A stretch of DNA of 64,000 bases from Anaerosalibacter sp. Marseille-P3206 (lineage in GTDB: Bacteria; Bacillota; Clostridia; Tissierellales; Sporanaerobacteraceae), in contig NZ_FUHM01000002.1 in assembly GCF_900155565.1 (NCBI RefSeq), positions 930,001 to 994,000 of the forward strand. The letters run 5' to 3'. Below, one piece after another: positions 55,540 through 64,000 of this stretch (position 1 is the first letter of the stretch; each line of letters starts with the position of its first letter). Made by a program: the position numbers and the translations under genes. The notes below the pieces were generated by a model that ran no database searches, had not been told where the DNA came from, and worked only from the letters and a program-made list of their open reading frames with translations.

Positions 55540-56553
55540 CTATACCTCCTTTGATACTGCTATTGTTATTCCATTGCATTTAGTCTTTTCAACAACAATT
55601 TTTCCTCCAGCAAGATATGCACAAGGACCACTTACTGAAGATACACCAACTGTTTTCTTGACAAAACTACTTCCTTCAAACATATCTTCAATCTTTTGTA
55701 TCTCTTCTACCGTATAAATATTCATTGGACATTTGAAATATCTTGAGGCTTCTATGATACCTAATTCATCTTTTTTTATCTCTATAGTATTTATGGACTT
55801 TATGGATTTTTCCGATAGATTATTATCCTTTAAGGTACTAATTATAGCTTCAATGATCCTTTCTTCACTTATACCTTTCTTACATCCTACACCAATGTTT
55901 AAATTCTTTGGTCTTAAGATAGTGTAAGATATATCTATTGGTACATTTTCATTAGAAGTTACGCATATTATCCCACACAATTCCTTACTGTTTATTTCTT
56001 TTAAATTATTAATATGAATCAGATTATCATAATTGATTTTTTCTTCCATTTCAGAATAAAAACCAATCCTTTCCCCATTTACCATCATGGTAGTTAGTTT
56101 TTTTATGGTCTCTATATTTTCCATTTTATAATTCATCCTCATGGCAAACATATCTACAGATTCTATCCCTCTTCCATCAGATGCAGTAGTAATGATAGCT
56201 TCAGCCCCCAAAACATTTGCTACCCACTTACACAACTTATTTCCTCCACCTATGTGACCAGAAAGCAAAGATATGGAATACCTGCCTAAATCATCAACAA
56301 CCACAACAGCTGGATCTACAATTTTACTAACTATATATGGACTAATCATTCGTACAGCTATTCCAGTAGCAGAAATAAATACTATTCCATCATATTCTCT
56401 AACAATATCTTTCAATACGTTTTTTATGCCGTCTTCAACTTTTGAATTTTGAAAGTGATCCACTACTATATCTGAATTACTATCTCTATGTTCTACCAAG
56501 AACTCACCTATTTCACTACCTCTGTTAGTAAAGGATATGCAAGCTACTTTCAT
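55540..56553 (-). CDS. cbiG: cobalt-precorrin-5A hydrolase
   Basis: Opens the delta-lactone of cobalt-precorrin-5A and releases acetaldehyde, a step specific to the anaerobic route. The 337 residues contain the N-terminal CbiG domain with SATGIAVR (61-68) and LLSGHIGG (96-103), a linker, and a C-terminal CobE-like domain (about 215-337, NIGVGCKKGISEE and SSVSGPCAYLA). ATG follows AAAGG. It overlaps cbiF by four bases. Confidence 0.95.
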   Translation of the reverse strand: MKVACISFTNRGSEIGEFLVEHRDSNSDIVVDHFQNSKVEDGIKNVLKDIVREYDGIVFISATGIAVRMISPYIVSKIVDPAVVVVDDLGRYSISLLSGHIGGGNKLCKWVANVLGAEAIITTASDGRGIESVDMFAMRMNYKMENIETIKKLTTMMVNGERIGFYSEMEEKINYDNLIHINNLKEINSKELCGIICVTSNENVPIDISYTILRPKNLNIGVGCKKGISEERIIEAIISTLKDNNLSEKSIKSINTIEIKKDELGIIEASRYFKCPMNIYTVEEIQKIEDMFEGSSFVKKTVGVSSVSGPCAYLAGGKIVVEKTKCNGITIAVSKEV

Positions 56554-57305
56554 TTTGAAGCCTTTCTGTATTCATGGGAAAACTTAGGATCGTAGAGCTT
56601 TGATCTCTCATATTTACCATATATAAAATCTCCAACAAGTATTTGAGCTGTTTTGTTAATACCTTCAGCTTTTACTCTTTCTGCTATATCTTCAAGGGTT
56701 CCTATGATAGTCTTTTCATCTTCCCAAGTAGCCTTATATACAACAGCAATAGGTACATCACTTCTCCCATAGCCTTTCTTTAACTTTTCTACCACATTAT
56801 CAATTTGTTGAATAGAAAGGAATATAGCCATAGAAGCACCATAAGAAGCTAACTTCTCCAAATCTTCGCTTTCTGGAACACTTGTCCTTCCTTCAATCCT
56901 AGTTAATATTACTGTTTGACTTACCCCTGGAAGAGTAAACTCCCTCTTTATAGCGGAACATGCAGCAGTAAAAGAACTAACTCCCGGAACCACTTCATAG
57001 GAAATACCCTTATCATCTAAAATATCCATCTGCTCTCTTATAGCACCATAAATAGTTGGGTCTCCTGTATGAAGTCTTACAACCTTTTGAGCTTTTCTTT
57101 CCCCACTCTCCATTACTTCTATCACTTCTTCCAATGTCATAGATGCACTATTTTTTATTTCACATTCATCTTTGCAAAATTTAAGATGTTCATTTGAAAC
57201 CAAACTCCCTGCATATATGACAATATCAGCTTCTTCTAACAATCTTCTTCCTTTTACAGTTATTAAATCCACATCTCCTGGTCCAGCTCCTACGAAACTA
57301 ATCAT
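56550..57305 (-). CDS. cbiF: cobalt-precorrin-4 C11-methyltransferase
   Basis: SAM-dependent methyltransferase of 251 residues. The N-terminal GAGPGDVDLIT (6-16), the EEADIVIYAGSL stretch and TGDPTIYGA (80-88) are the canonical CobM/CbiF motifs. ATG follows GGAGG. It overlaps the cbiL end by eight bases and the cbiG start by four, so it is translationally coupled on both sides. Confidence 0.96.
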   Translation of the reverse strand: MISFVGAGPGDVDLITVKGRRLLEEADIVIYAGSLVSNEHLKFCKDECEIKNSASMTLEEVIEVMESGERKAQKVVRLHTGDPTIYGAIREQMDILDDKGISYEVVPGVSSFTAACSAIKREFTLPGVSQTVILTRIEGRTSVPESEDLEKLASYGASMAIFLSIQQIDNVVEKLKKGYGRSDVPIAVVYKATWEDEKTIIGTLEDIAERVKAEGINKTAQILVGDFIYGKYERSKLYDPKFSHEYRKASK

Positions 57306-57966
57306 TTTTTAGCCTCCTTCCAATAATAAAAGACATATAATCCTTATCAGCTAGTATCTCTTCTCTATCTACTAAAACTAATTCTTCAGGTAAAGTACAT
57401 CTTTTGATATAAGAATATGAAAATTTGTTTTTTTCTAATATGTTTAAAATGTCCTCTTTATTCTTTGAAGTCTTAAGTACACAAATAGAATCGCAACATT
57501 TTAAAATATCTTCATCAACCATCTCATCACATAGTAGAAATCTGTCTCCTTTTTCTGTCAGTGCAGTTTTACAAACTGCTGCTCCTGCTGTAAAAGAAGT
57601 AATCCCTGGTACTATTTCCACTTCAACCCCTATTTTTTCTATCTCTTCCATAAGATAAATAAATGTACTATAAACCATTGGATCTCCAATAGTTAAAAAT
57701 ACTCCACATCCATTCTCTAAAATTTCTTCTTCTATTGTCTTAGCTGCACTACTATAATCCTTTCCCTTAACTTGTCCCATTGGAAAGTCTACAAAAACCA
57801 CTTTTTTATCTAATATAAAAGGCTTTACAGTATCTAATGCCATCTTTTTTCCCTTATTATTAGGAGCAAAAATTACATCAGCCTCATTTATCACCCTTAC
57901 AGCTTTCAAAGTCAGATGCTCTACATCTCCTGGTCCAGTTCCTACACCATATAGTTTTTTCATCAT
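57298..57966 (-). CDS. cbiL: cobalt-factor II (precorrin-2) C20-methyltransferase
   Basis: First methyltransferase acting on the cobalt-containing ring. The 222 residues carry GVGTGPGDVEHLT (7-19), an APNNKGK stretch that distinguishes the C20 enzymes, and TIGDPMVYST (92-101). The start is ATG 57966 or the next ATG, both overlapping the cbiT stop. Confidence 0.94.
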   Translation of the reverse strand: MMKKLYGVGTGPGDVEHLTLKAVRVINEADVIFAPNNKGKKMALDTVKPFILDKKVVFVDFPMGQVKGKDYSSAAKTIEEEILENGCGVFLTIGDPMVYSTFIYLMEEIEKIGVEVEIVPGITSFTAGAAVCKTALTEKGDRFLLCDEMVDEDILKCCDSICVLKTSKNKEDILNILEKNKFSYSYIKRCTLPEELVLVDREEILADKDYMSFIIGRRLKND

Positions 57967-58508
57967 TTCACACCCTTCACTATAAAAATAGGATTGTTTC
58001 CCTTCATTAGACCTAGTTTATCCACTACGGCTGTTTGAATAAGTCTAGTTTCTATATTTTTATAATTAAAATGATTTAATAATTTTATAAATTCATTTGT
58101 ATTTTTTAATGTAACAAAGTTTCCACATACTATACCATTGTCTTCAAGATTATCTTCAAGATAATCAAATATATCTACTAATTTGCCACCACTGCCCCCT
58201 ACAAAACATTTATTAAATTTCATCATAGGTAAACAATCCGGTGCACAGCCTTCTATTATATCTATAGAAACACCAAATTTAGAAGCATTTTTTTCTATAA
58301 GCTCTACACCTTCTCTTTTCATTTCTATAGCATGTACCTCTCCCTCATGTAAAGCTGCTTCTACTGATATGGAACCTGTTCCAGCCCCAATATCCAAGAA
58401 TATATCTCCCTTTTCTATTGCTAACAATGCAATAGTTAAAGTCCTTACTTCAAATTTGGTCATGGGAATATTTCCCCTTATAAATTCCTCATCTTTAACC
58501 CACTTCAT
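57963..58508 (-). CDS. cbiT: cobalt-precorrin-6B C15-methyltransferase (decarboxylating)
   Basis: Methylates C15 and decarboxylates the C12 acetate side chain. The 181 residues form a class I methyltransferase with the SAM loop DIGAGTGSISVE (39-50) and EMKREGVELI (57-66). In many bacteria this is the C-terminal half of CobL; here it is separate from cbiE, with a 14-base overlap. Confidence 0.94.
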   Translation of the reverse strand: MKWVKDEEFIRGNIPMTKFEVRTLTIALLAIEKGDIFLDIGAGTGSISVEAALHEGEVHAIEMKREGVELIEKNASKFGVSIDIIEGCAPDCLPMMKFNKCFVGGSGGKLVDIFDYLEDNLEDNGIVCGNFVTLKNTNEFIKLLNHFNYKNIETRLIQTAVVDKLGLMKGNNPIFIVKGVK

Positions 58509-59091
58509 TTTCTACCACCACCACAGCTAGAGAAGAATAATCTTCTACTTCTTCCCCTACGCTTATTTTAATAATTTTTTCATCTTCATAAGATAGATTA
58601 TATCCTATGTACATATTTCCTCTTACTCCAACTTCATGTAGACCTTTTGATAGAACACTAGGAGTATTTTCACTATCAGTAAGCATTATTGTCAATTTCG
58701 ACTCTAATACCTCTTCTAGATTACCTGTTCTACCATGGAAAGACATAAACTTCCCACCATGCCAACTCTTTTTAAGTTTTCCCATCATATATTGAAAAGA
58801 AGATATTCCGGGTAAAACTTCATCTACATTTATGTTTTTTACTTTTAAATATTCTACTATCCCATAAAAGCAAGGATCCCCTGATGCTAAAATTAAAAGA
58901 TCACTATTTTTCAAAGAATATTTATATACTTCTTCTACTCTTTTAACTATTATAAAATCATTTCTTATATCCTTTAGTGTTTCCCCTACTCTGCCAAAGG
59001 CTAGTACACATTTAGCTTTTTCTATCTCTTCTCTTACCTCTACAGTCAAATATTTTGGATTTCCAGGACCTATTCCAGCTACTGTAATCAA
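58495..59091 (-). CDS. cbiE: cobalt-precorrin-7 C5-methyltransferase
   Basis: Tetrapyrrole methylase of 198 residues with GIGPGNPKYLT (6-16) and ASGDPCFYGI near 67-76. It corresponds to the N-terminal half of CobL. The start is TTG at 59091, four bases before the cbiD stop is complete, with GAGGTG upstream. Confidence 0.94.
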   Translation of the reverse strand: MITVAGIGPGNPKYLTVEVREEIEKAKCVLAFGRVGETLKDIRNDFIIVKRVEEVYKYSLKNSDLLILASGDPCFYGIVEYLKVKNINVDEVLPGISSFQYMMGKLKKSWHGGKFMSFHGRTGNLEEVLESKLTIMLTDSENTPSVLSKGLHEVGVRGNMYIGYNLSYEDEKIIKISVGEEVEDYSSLAVVVVENEVG

Positions 59092-60164
59092 ATAAATGCA
59101 CCTCTTTCCATAGAGTATATAATCACCTTTACCGGATAATCTTCATCTTTTAAATACCTTCTAATCCTATCTTCTGAGCCTCTTTCCATATCATAGACTA
59201 CTTCACTAAATCCCTCATCTATACATATGTTTAAGGCCTCCTCAGCTGTCAATGCACTACCTACTTTGTTAAGTAAACTCATAGGAGCGTTTCTTAAAGC
59301 CAAATAATATATAAAGGCTTCTAGTCTAGCATCGCAAACACTACTATGGGTATTGAACACCCCAATAGACAGCTTTGCAAACTTTCCAATATGCCCAATA
59401 AGAGTTATAGATTTTATTCCACTATTGTATACATAATGTATGCTATCACCAATATAATTGGAGATTTTCACCTTTCCTTCTTTATAACCTAGTGAATCAG
59501 CAATCTTTTCTCCATAATTTCCTGGAACCAAAACAATATTTTCCATACCATATCTTTCTTTAACAGCGTCCACTTCAAGATATATGGTTTTAATAAGGGC
59601 TTCCTCAGACATTGGATAGACTATTCCCTTAGTTCCAATAATAGATATACCTCCCTCAATCCCTATGTTTTTATTATAAGTCTTTTTACCTATTTCACTT
59701 CCCATGGGAGCATATATTATTACATCTACTCCAGAGTTTGAAACCTCTTTTACTGCCTTTTCAATCATTTGCCTTGGAACAGGATTTATAGCCGCTTCTC
59801 CGATTTCACCAAATAATCCTTTTCTATTTATTCTTCCTATGCCCTCTCCACCATCAATACATACTTTGCCATCATTTCTCTTTCTAACCTTAGCATATAT
59901 TTCCATGCCATCTGTTACATCTGGGTCATCTCCACCATCCTTGATAATGCAACAACTCGCCCAATCATCTTCTATACTATGGTTTTTAACCTCTAATTTC
60001 AGTCTAATACCTGCAGGAGTATCTATTTCTACAAAATTTAGTTTTTCTCCAAATTCCAGCATAGTAACTGCTGCCTTAGCTGCTCCAGTAGCACAACTTC
60101 CAGTTGTATAGCCACATCTAAGCTTTTTACCATCCTTGATTACATACATTTCATCAAGGTTCAT
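59088..60164 (-). CDS. cbiD: cobalt-precorrin-5B C1-methyltransferase
   Basis: SAM-dependent C1 methylation in the anaerobic pathway. The 358 residues include CGYTTGSCATGAAKAA (17-32), the CbiD signature, and the GHIGKFAKLSIG stretch near 256-267. ATG follows GGTGGTAGG. It overlaps cbiC by four bases. Presence of cbiD with cbiG marks the oxygen-independent pathway. Confidence 0.95.
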   Translation of the reverse strand: MNLDEMYVIKDGKKLRCGYTTGSCATGAAKAAVTMLEFGEKLNFVEIDTPAGIRLKLEVKNHSIEDDWASCCIIKDGGDDPDVTDGMEIYAKVRKRNDGKVCIDGGEGIGRINRKGLFGEIGEAAINPVPRQMIEKAVKEVSNSGVDVIIYAPMGSEIGKKTYNKNIGIEGGISIIGTKGIVYPMSEEALIKTIYLEVDAVKERYGMENIVLVPGNYGEKIADSLGYKEGKVKISNYIGDSIHYVYNSGIKSITLIGHIGKFAKLSIGVFNTHSSVCDARLEAFIYYLALRNAPMSLLNKVGSALTAEEALNICIDEGFSEVVYDMERGSEDRIRRYLKDEDYPVKVIIYSMERGAFI

Positions 60165-60781
60165 CTTCCTACCACCATATATAAAAGAGCATTTACAATA
60201 GAAGCTGCCACATTGCTACCACCTTTTGTTCCAACAGTTGTTATGGAAGGAATATCGTATTTTCTCAATTCCTCTTTAGACTCAGCAGCACCTACAAAAC
60301 CAACTGGCACACCTATTACAAACTTTGGATTCACCTTTCCCTCATCTATCAATTCTAAAAGCCTAAAAATAGCTGTTGGTGCATTTCCAATTATGAACAT
60401 ATCTATTCCCTTAGAAACAGCCAAATCCACAGCACACGCAGACCTTGTAGTGCCAAGCTTTTTAGAAAGTTCCACAGTCTCTTTATCATCTATGAAATAC
60501 TCTAAATTGCATTTAGTCTTTGACAATGCAATTTTATTTATCCCAGAATAAGCCATCTTAGTATCTGTAAATATTGTTCCGCCTATCTTTATACTCTCTT
60601 TTGCAATATTTAAAAAATCATTTTTAACCACTACTATCTTTCTATAGTCAAAATCCCCAGTAGTATGAATCATTCTCTTTACAACAATCTTTTCTTCATC
60701 TGAAAAATTAGTATCACTCATTACTTCTTCAATAATATCCATACTTTTGTTTTCTATTTCCATAGGTTTTTTTATATACAT
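60161..60781 (-). CDS. cbiC: cobalt-precorrin-8 methylmutase
   Basis: Moves a methyl group from C11 to C12 to give cobyrinate. The 206 residues show the catalytic His39 in IHTTGDFDY, the GGTIFTDTKMA segment, and GNAPTAIFRLLEL and VGFVGAAESKEEL in the C-terminal half. ATG follows AAAGGAG. It is one base after cbiA. Confidence 0.95.
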   Translation of the reverse strand: MYIKKPMEIENKSMDIIEEVMSDTNFSDEEKIVVKRMIHTTGDFDYRKIVVVKNDFLNIAKESIKIGGTIFTDTKMAYSGINKIALSKTKCNLEYFIDDKETVELSKKLGTTRSACAVDLAVSKGIDMFIIGNAPTAIFRLLELIDEGKVNPKFVIGVPVGFVGAAESKEELRKYDIPSITTVGTKGGSNVAASIVNALLYMVVGR

Positions 60782-60782
60782 A

Positions 60783-62090
60783 CTATCTCTCCTTTTGGGC
60801 TCTATCTAATAGATGATTAAAAGCCTTCATATTTCCTAAAAAATTAATATGAGGATATCCTGCTAGAACATTTTTATATTCATATCCACACTCCCATTTT
60901 CTCTTGCTCATTGGCTTTGAAATACTATATACTCCTTCTCCCTCAATTTCCATTATAGATTTGTGAAATTCATTGCCTGGCAATATATCTCCCTTTTCTC
61001 CTAGAAGGCAATTTTTTTTAAGTTCCATATTTAAATATCCAAATCTCTGTAGCCTATCCGTCATAGTACTACTTCCTTTAAATACTCCACACATCTCATA
61101 ACCTTCTATATATTCCATCAAATACATAAATCCTCCGCCTTCAGCATAAATACATCCACCATTATCAGCAAAATCCTTTATTGAGTGTTTCATACTTACA
61201 TTCGCTGAAAGTTCTTGTAAATGTAGCTCTGGATATCCTCCCCCTAAATACAACAAATCACATTCTGGCAAGTTCTCATCTCTAATAGGTGAAAAATATA
61301 CAACATCACATACATTTTCAAATAATCTCAAATCCTCACCATAATAAAAAGAAAAAGCACTATCGTAGGCTATAGCTACTCTTAAATCCCTTTTATTTGG
61401 ATAGATATATTTAGATACATTTACATCACTCATAAGCTTAACAATTCCATCTAAATCCACATTCTTTTCAACTAATATTGAAACTCTATCTATTATTTCA
61501 TCTATATTTTCTATCTCATCTGATTGTATTAGTCCTAAATGTCTACTATCTATTTTAAGAGATTCATCCTTTTCAACATAGCCAAGTACTTTTATTCCTA
61601 CATATTCTTCAATTTTTTCTTTCAACAAATGATACATAGAAAAGCTAACTTTGTTTAGTATTATTCCCTTTATCATAGAACCTTCAAACTCAACCATTCC
61701 CTTTATTTTAGGAATAATAGAAAACATCTCACCCTCAGGGGTATATACGAGAATTGTGTTAATATTTAGTACTTTTGAAATATCATAAGATGAGTTTAAA
61801 AAGGTATTGTGTATTCCATCAAAATATCCCATGGCCCCTTCTACTACTCCGTATTCTCCTTCTGCCATGGATATAGAATTTTTAATTCCATCTGTTCCCA
61901 TCATATGAATGTCCAAGTTTCCAGCTCTCGTACCTGCAGCCTTTTCTAAAAACTTTGTATCAATATAATCTGGTCCAGTCTTATACCCACATACATTTAA
62001 ACCTCTTTTTTTAAATGCTCTTATAATTCCTAAAGTAACAAAAGTCTTTCCACTATTACTTGAAGGAGCTGTAATCATAATAGTTTTCAT
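60783..62090 (-). CDS. cbiA: cobyrinate a,c-diamide synthase, glutaminase Cys replaced by Gly
   Basis: ATP-dependent amidation of the a and c side chains of cobyrinate. ATG at 62090 behind GGGTGA gives 435 residues. The N-terminal synthetase domain has APSSNSGKT (8-16), TGPDYID and EGAMGYFDG motifs. The C-terminal class I glutaminase-like domain has GGGYPELH (283-290) and EFHKS. At the nucleophile position the family's AECGG reads AEGGG: residue 318 is Gly, codon GGC at 61137-61139. The GHEFH motif reads GNEFH. Glutamine use is therefore doubtful; ammonia-dependent activity could remain. Confidence 0.93.
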   Translation of the reverse strand: MKTIMITAPSSNSGKTFVTLGIIRAFKKRGLNVCGYKTGPDYIDTKFLEKAAGTRAGNLDIHMMGTDGIKNSISMAEGEYGVVEGAMGYFDGIHNTFLNSSYDISKVLNINTILVYTPEGEMFSIIPKIKGMVEFEGSMIKGIILNKVSFSMYHLLKEKIEEYVGIKVLGYVEKDESLKIDSRHLGLIQSDEIENIDEIIDRVSILVEKNVDLDGIVKLMSDVNVSKYIYPNKRDLRVAIAYDSAFSFYYGEDLRLFENVCDVVYFSPIRDENLPECDLLYLGGGYPELHLQELSANVSMKHSIKDFADNGGCIYAEGGGFMYLMEYIEGYEMCGVFKGSSTMTDRLQRFGYLNMELKKNCLLGEKGDILPGNEFHKSIMEIEGEGVYSISKPMSKRKWECGYEYKNVLAGYPHINFLGNMKAFNHLLDRAQKER

Positions 62091-63139
62091 CAATATTCAC
62101 CCAATTCTTTAAAAGATTTTATAAGTTTCATGTTTTTCTCTCTATCCTTAATAGCTACTCTTATATACTCACCATCTAATCCTTCAAAACTAGAACATTT
62201 TCTTATCACAATTCCTCTTTTTAGAAAATAATTGAAAACATATTCTTCATTCCATTTTAAAAGTTTAATGAGTATGTAATTTGACTGAGTACTATATGGT
62301 GCTATTCCTTCTAAATTAAATAGCTCACTAAGTAAATATTTTCGTTCCTCATGAATATAAGCTTTACTCTTTTCAATGTAATCCTTACATTGAAAAATAT
62401 ATCCTCCAGCACAATCAGCCAATGCATTAACACTCCATGGCAATTCTATATTTCTATACCTTTCCACTATATCTAGCGAAGTACAGCCATATCCTAGTCT
62501 AATTCCTGGAAGAGCAAAAAATTTAGTTGCAGCTCTAATGATTCCTACATTTTTAAAATTATATTTTTTAAAAATTTCTATGCTATCATAATCTTCAGGA
62601 CAAAATTCAAAAAAAGCTTCGTCTAAAAGTAAAAATCCATCTTTTTCTCTTATGATTTTATATATGCTAAGTAATACATCTTCTTCAATTCTCATTCCTG
62701 TAGGATTGTTGGGATTTCCTAATATCAGTAAATCTCCTCTTTTAATATTGTCTTTTAAACTCTGTAAATCTACTTTAAAATCATCTGTATATTTAAGTTT
62801 TAATACTTCTTTTTTGTGTACTTTACTTCGCAATTCATATTCTGAAAAAGAAGGAATAAAAACCAATACTCTATCAAATAATTGTATAAAATTATCTATT
62901 ATTTCCACAGCACCGTTTCCCACAACTACATTTTTATCTTCACAATTTAAATAATTAGCAACACTTCTCTTAAGATTCCTATACTTAATATCTGGATAAG
63001 CTTTTAATTTTTCAAAAGAGTTTTCAAGGATTTCTCCTAATCCTTCAGGAGGTCCCAATGGATTTATATTACTAGAAAAATCTATTAAATTGCCCTTATA
63101 AAAATCTCTATATGAAATCAAATCTCCACCATGTTTCAT
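62090..63139 (-). CDS. cobD: threonine-phosphate decarboxylase (aminotransferase fold)
   Basis: PLP enzyme making (R)-1-amino-2-propanol phosphate for the nucleotide loop. The 349 residues have the histidinol-phosphate-aminotransferase fold. GNPNNPTG (141-148), DEAFFEF (173-179) and the PLP lysine 206 in ATKFFALPGIRLGYG are all present. ATG follows AGGTGA. Adjacent cbiB, which uses the product, supports CobD over a histidine-pathway aminotransferase. Confidence 0.9.
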   Translation of the reverse strand: MKHGGDLISYRDFYKGNLIDFSSNINPLGPPEGLGEILENSFEKLKAYPDIKYRNLKRSVANYLNCEDKNVVVGNGAVEIIDNFIQLFDRVLVFIPSFSEYELRSKVHKKEVLKLKYTDDFKVDLQSLKDNIKRGDLLILGNPNNPTGMRIEEDVLLSIYKIIREKDGFLLLDEAFFEFCPEDYDSIEIFKKYNFKNVGIIRAATKFFALPGIRLGYGCTSLDIVERYRNIELPWSVNALADCAGGYIFQCKDYIEKSKAYIHEERKYLLSELFNLEGIAPYSTQSNYILIKLLKWNEEYVFNYFLKRGIVIRKCSSFEGLDGEYIRVAIKDREKNMKLIKSFKELGEY

Positions 63140-63153
63140 CTACTCACCTACTT

Positions 63154-64000
63154 TCAAACTACAATAAATAAAATTAACCAAATAGCAATAAATAATATTT
63201 CCGTTCTATACATAATATCAATAGTTTTTTTAATATCTTCTCTTTCTATAGTTCTTTTTTTATCTCCAATAGTTGGCTTTTCAACTAATTTTCCAAAGTA
63301 GTAGCTACTACCTCCCAACTGAATATTTAATAGTCCTGCCACTGCTCCTTCTGGATAGGCACTATTAGGACTCTTATGATTTTTTCTATCTCGTATCATT
63401 ATTTTAAAACCATTTTTTACATCATACTTAAATATTGATGAAATACACATTAAAACTCCTGTGATCCTTGCAGGTATATAATTAAAAATATCGTCATTTA
63501 TTGCGGGGAAAAAACCTAAATCAATGTACTTATCATTTTTGTATCCAAGCATGGAATCCATAGTGTTAACTATCTTGTACATCATTCCTCCAGGAGAACC
63601 AAATAGCAAAATATAAAATAGTGGAGCAATAACTCCATCAGAGGTATTCTCTGCAACAGTTTCAACATCTGCACTTACTATTTCACCTTCATTTAGCTTT
63701 GTTGTATCTCTTCCCACTATATAAGATAATTTCACCCTAGCATCCTCTATACCATTGGAAAAAGCATGATATACCTTCATAGCCTCTTTATGAAGGCATC
63801 TAGCTGCTATACATGTATACATTAGATAAGTATTTACAATATGATAAGCCACATCATATTGCTTTAGCCATTTAAGTAATACAAAGGGAATAGAAAAGGA
63901 TATAAACATATTGAAAACAACTATTATAAATCCACCAAATTTTAGTCCCTTTCTACTTTTAAAAACCTTTCTTACTAATTTATCTTCCTGTGAAATAATA
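63154..64000 (-). CDS. cbiB: adenosylcobinamide-phosphate synthase (5' end outside window)
   Basis: Integral membrane enzyme that attaches aminopropanol phosphate to adenosylcobyrate. The frame is open to the right edge and begins before position 64000, so about 281 C-terminal residues are seen and roughly 30-40 are missing. An internal ATG at 63909 is not the true start, because coding sequence with CbiB-like residues continues upstream. Features include the VGRDTTKLNEGEIVSADVETVAENTSDG segment (two stretches, VGRDT and AENTSDG, are family hallmarks) and several membrane helices. Confidence 0.93.
   Translation of the reverse strand, partial: IISQEDKLVRKVFKSRKGLKFGGFIIVVFNMFISFSIPFVLLKWLKQYDVAYHIVNTYLMYTCIAARCLHKEAMKVYHAFSNGIEDARVKLSYIVGRDTTKLNEGEIVSADVETVAENTSDGVIAPLFYILLFGSPGGMMYKIVNTMDSMLGYKNDKYIDLGFFPAINDDIFNYIPARITGVLMCISSIFKYDVKNGFKIMIRDRKNHKSPNSAYPEGAVAGLLNIQLGGSSYYFGKLVEKPTIGDKKRTIEREDIKKTIDIMYRTEILFIAIWLILFIVV

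Noticed and set aside
63154-63909. Complete 251-residue CbiB starting at 63909
   Set aside because: The frame stays open to the edge, and the upstream residues look like CbiB, so the internal ATG is not the start.

Overview
The window is a low-GC, densely packed, mostly minus-strand stretch of a spore-forming anaerobic Firmicute. A Clostridia or Tissierellia-type organism fits best. The evidence is AT-rich codon use, strong AGGAGG ribosome sites, a sporulation gene block, an anaerobic (cbi-type) cobalamin operon, superoxide reductase, a sodium-pumping decarboxylase and butyrate-type beta-oxidation genes. The genus is inference. No rRNA, tRNA, CRISPR array, transposase or integrase was seen.

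Layout. (1) 1-536: a vitamin-type ECF transporter S subunit cut by the left edge, with a structured leader. (2) 745-7769: an eight-gene methylmalonyl-CoA operon (mutase large and small subunits, MeaB, epimerase, and the Na+-translocating decarboxylase alpha, delta, biotin-carrier and beta subunits) that turns succinyl-CoA into propionyl-CoA and pumps sodium. (3) 7992-31937: a block whose order largely matches the purR-to-ftsH region of Bacillus subtilis: purR, spoVG, glmU, prs, pth, mfd, (prsA-like), spoVT, yabM-like, mazG/yabN, (HU, CsaA-like), rqcP, yabP, yabQ, divIC, yabR, spoIIE, yabS, yabT, tilS, hpt, ftsH. (4) 32197-45905: murC, an LCP protein, hbd and crt with a Rex-like operator, pgi, a PAS-SpoIIE phosphatase, a membrane-anchored protein, a chemotaxis transducer, an RlmL-like methyltransferase, superoxide reductase, T-box-controlled tyrS and a CAP-domain secreted protein. 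(5) 45967-51820: a TetR-controlled MMPL exporter with a secreted heptad-repeat partner, then a Mn2+ riboswitch (yybP-ykoY type) ahead of a TMEM165/GDT1-family exporter. (6) 51879-53890: a roughly 1.96 kb cassette of three small secreted or membrane proteins, bounded by 54-bp direct repeats copied from the 3' end of a cysteine-rich gene. (7) 53834-64000: a translationally coupled cobalamin operon, cbiB (cut by the edge)-cobD-cbiA-cbiC-cbiD-cbiE-cbiT-cbiL-cbiF-cbiG-cbiH-cbiJ-cysteine-rich protein.

How it fits together. Adenosylcobalamin made by region 7 is the cofactor of the mutase in region 2. The crt/hbd pair and the decarboxylase point to fermentation of acids or amino acids to butyrate and propionate. 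Several regulatory elements can be read directly: a Spo0A-type promoter with a 21-bp spacer before spoIIE, a SigH-type promoter before spoVG, paired TetR operators, a Rex site, a tyrosine T-box and a Mn2+ riboswitch.

The most unusual points are the direct-repeat-bounded cassette with a DUF7689-like secreted protein, and a CbiA whose glutaminase nucleophile position is glycine instead of cysteine.
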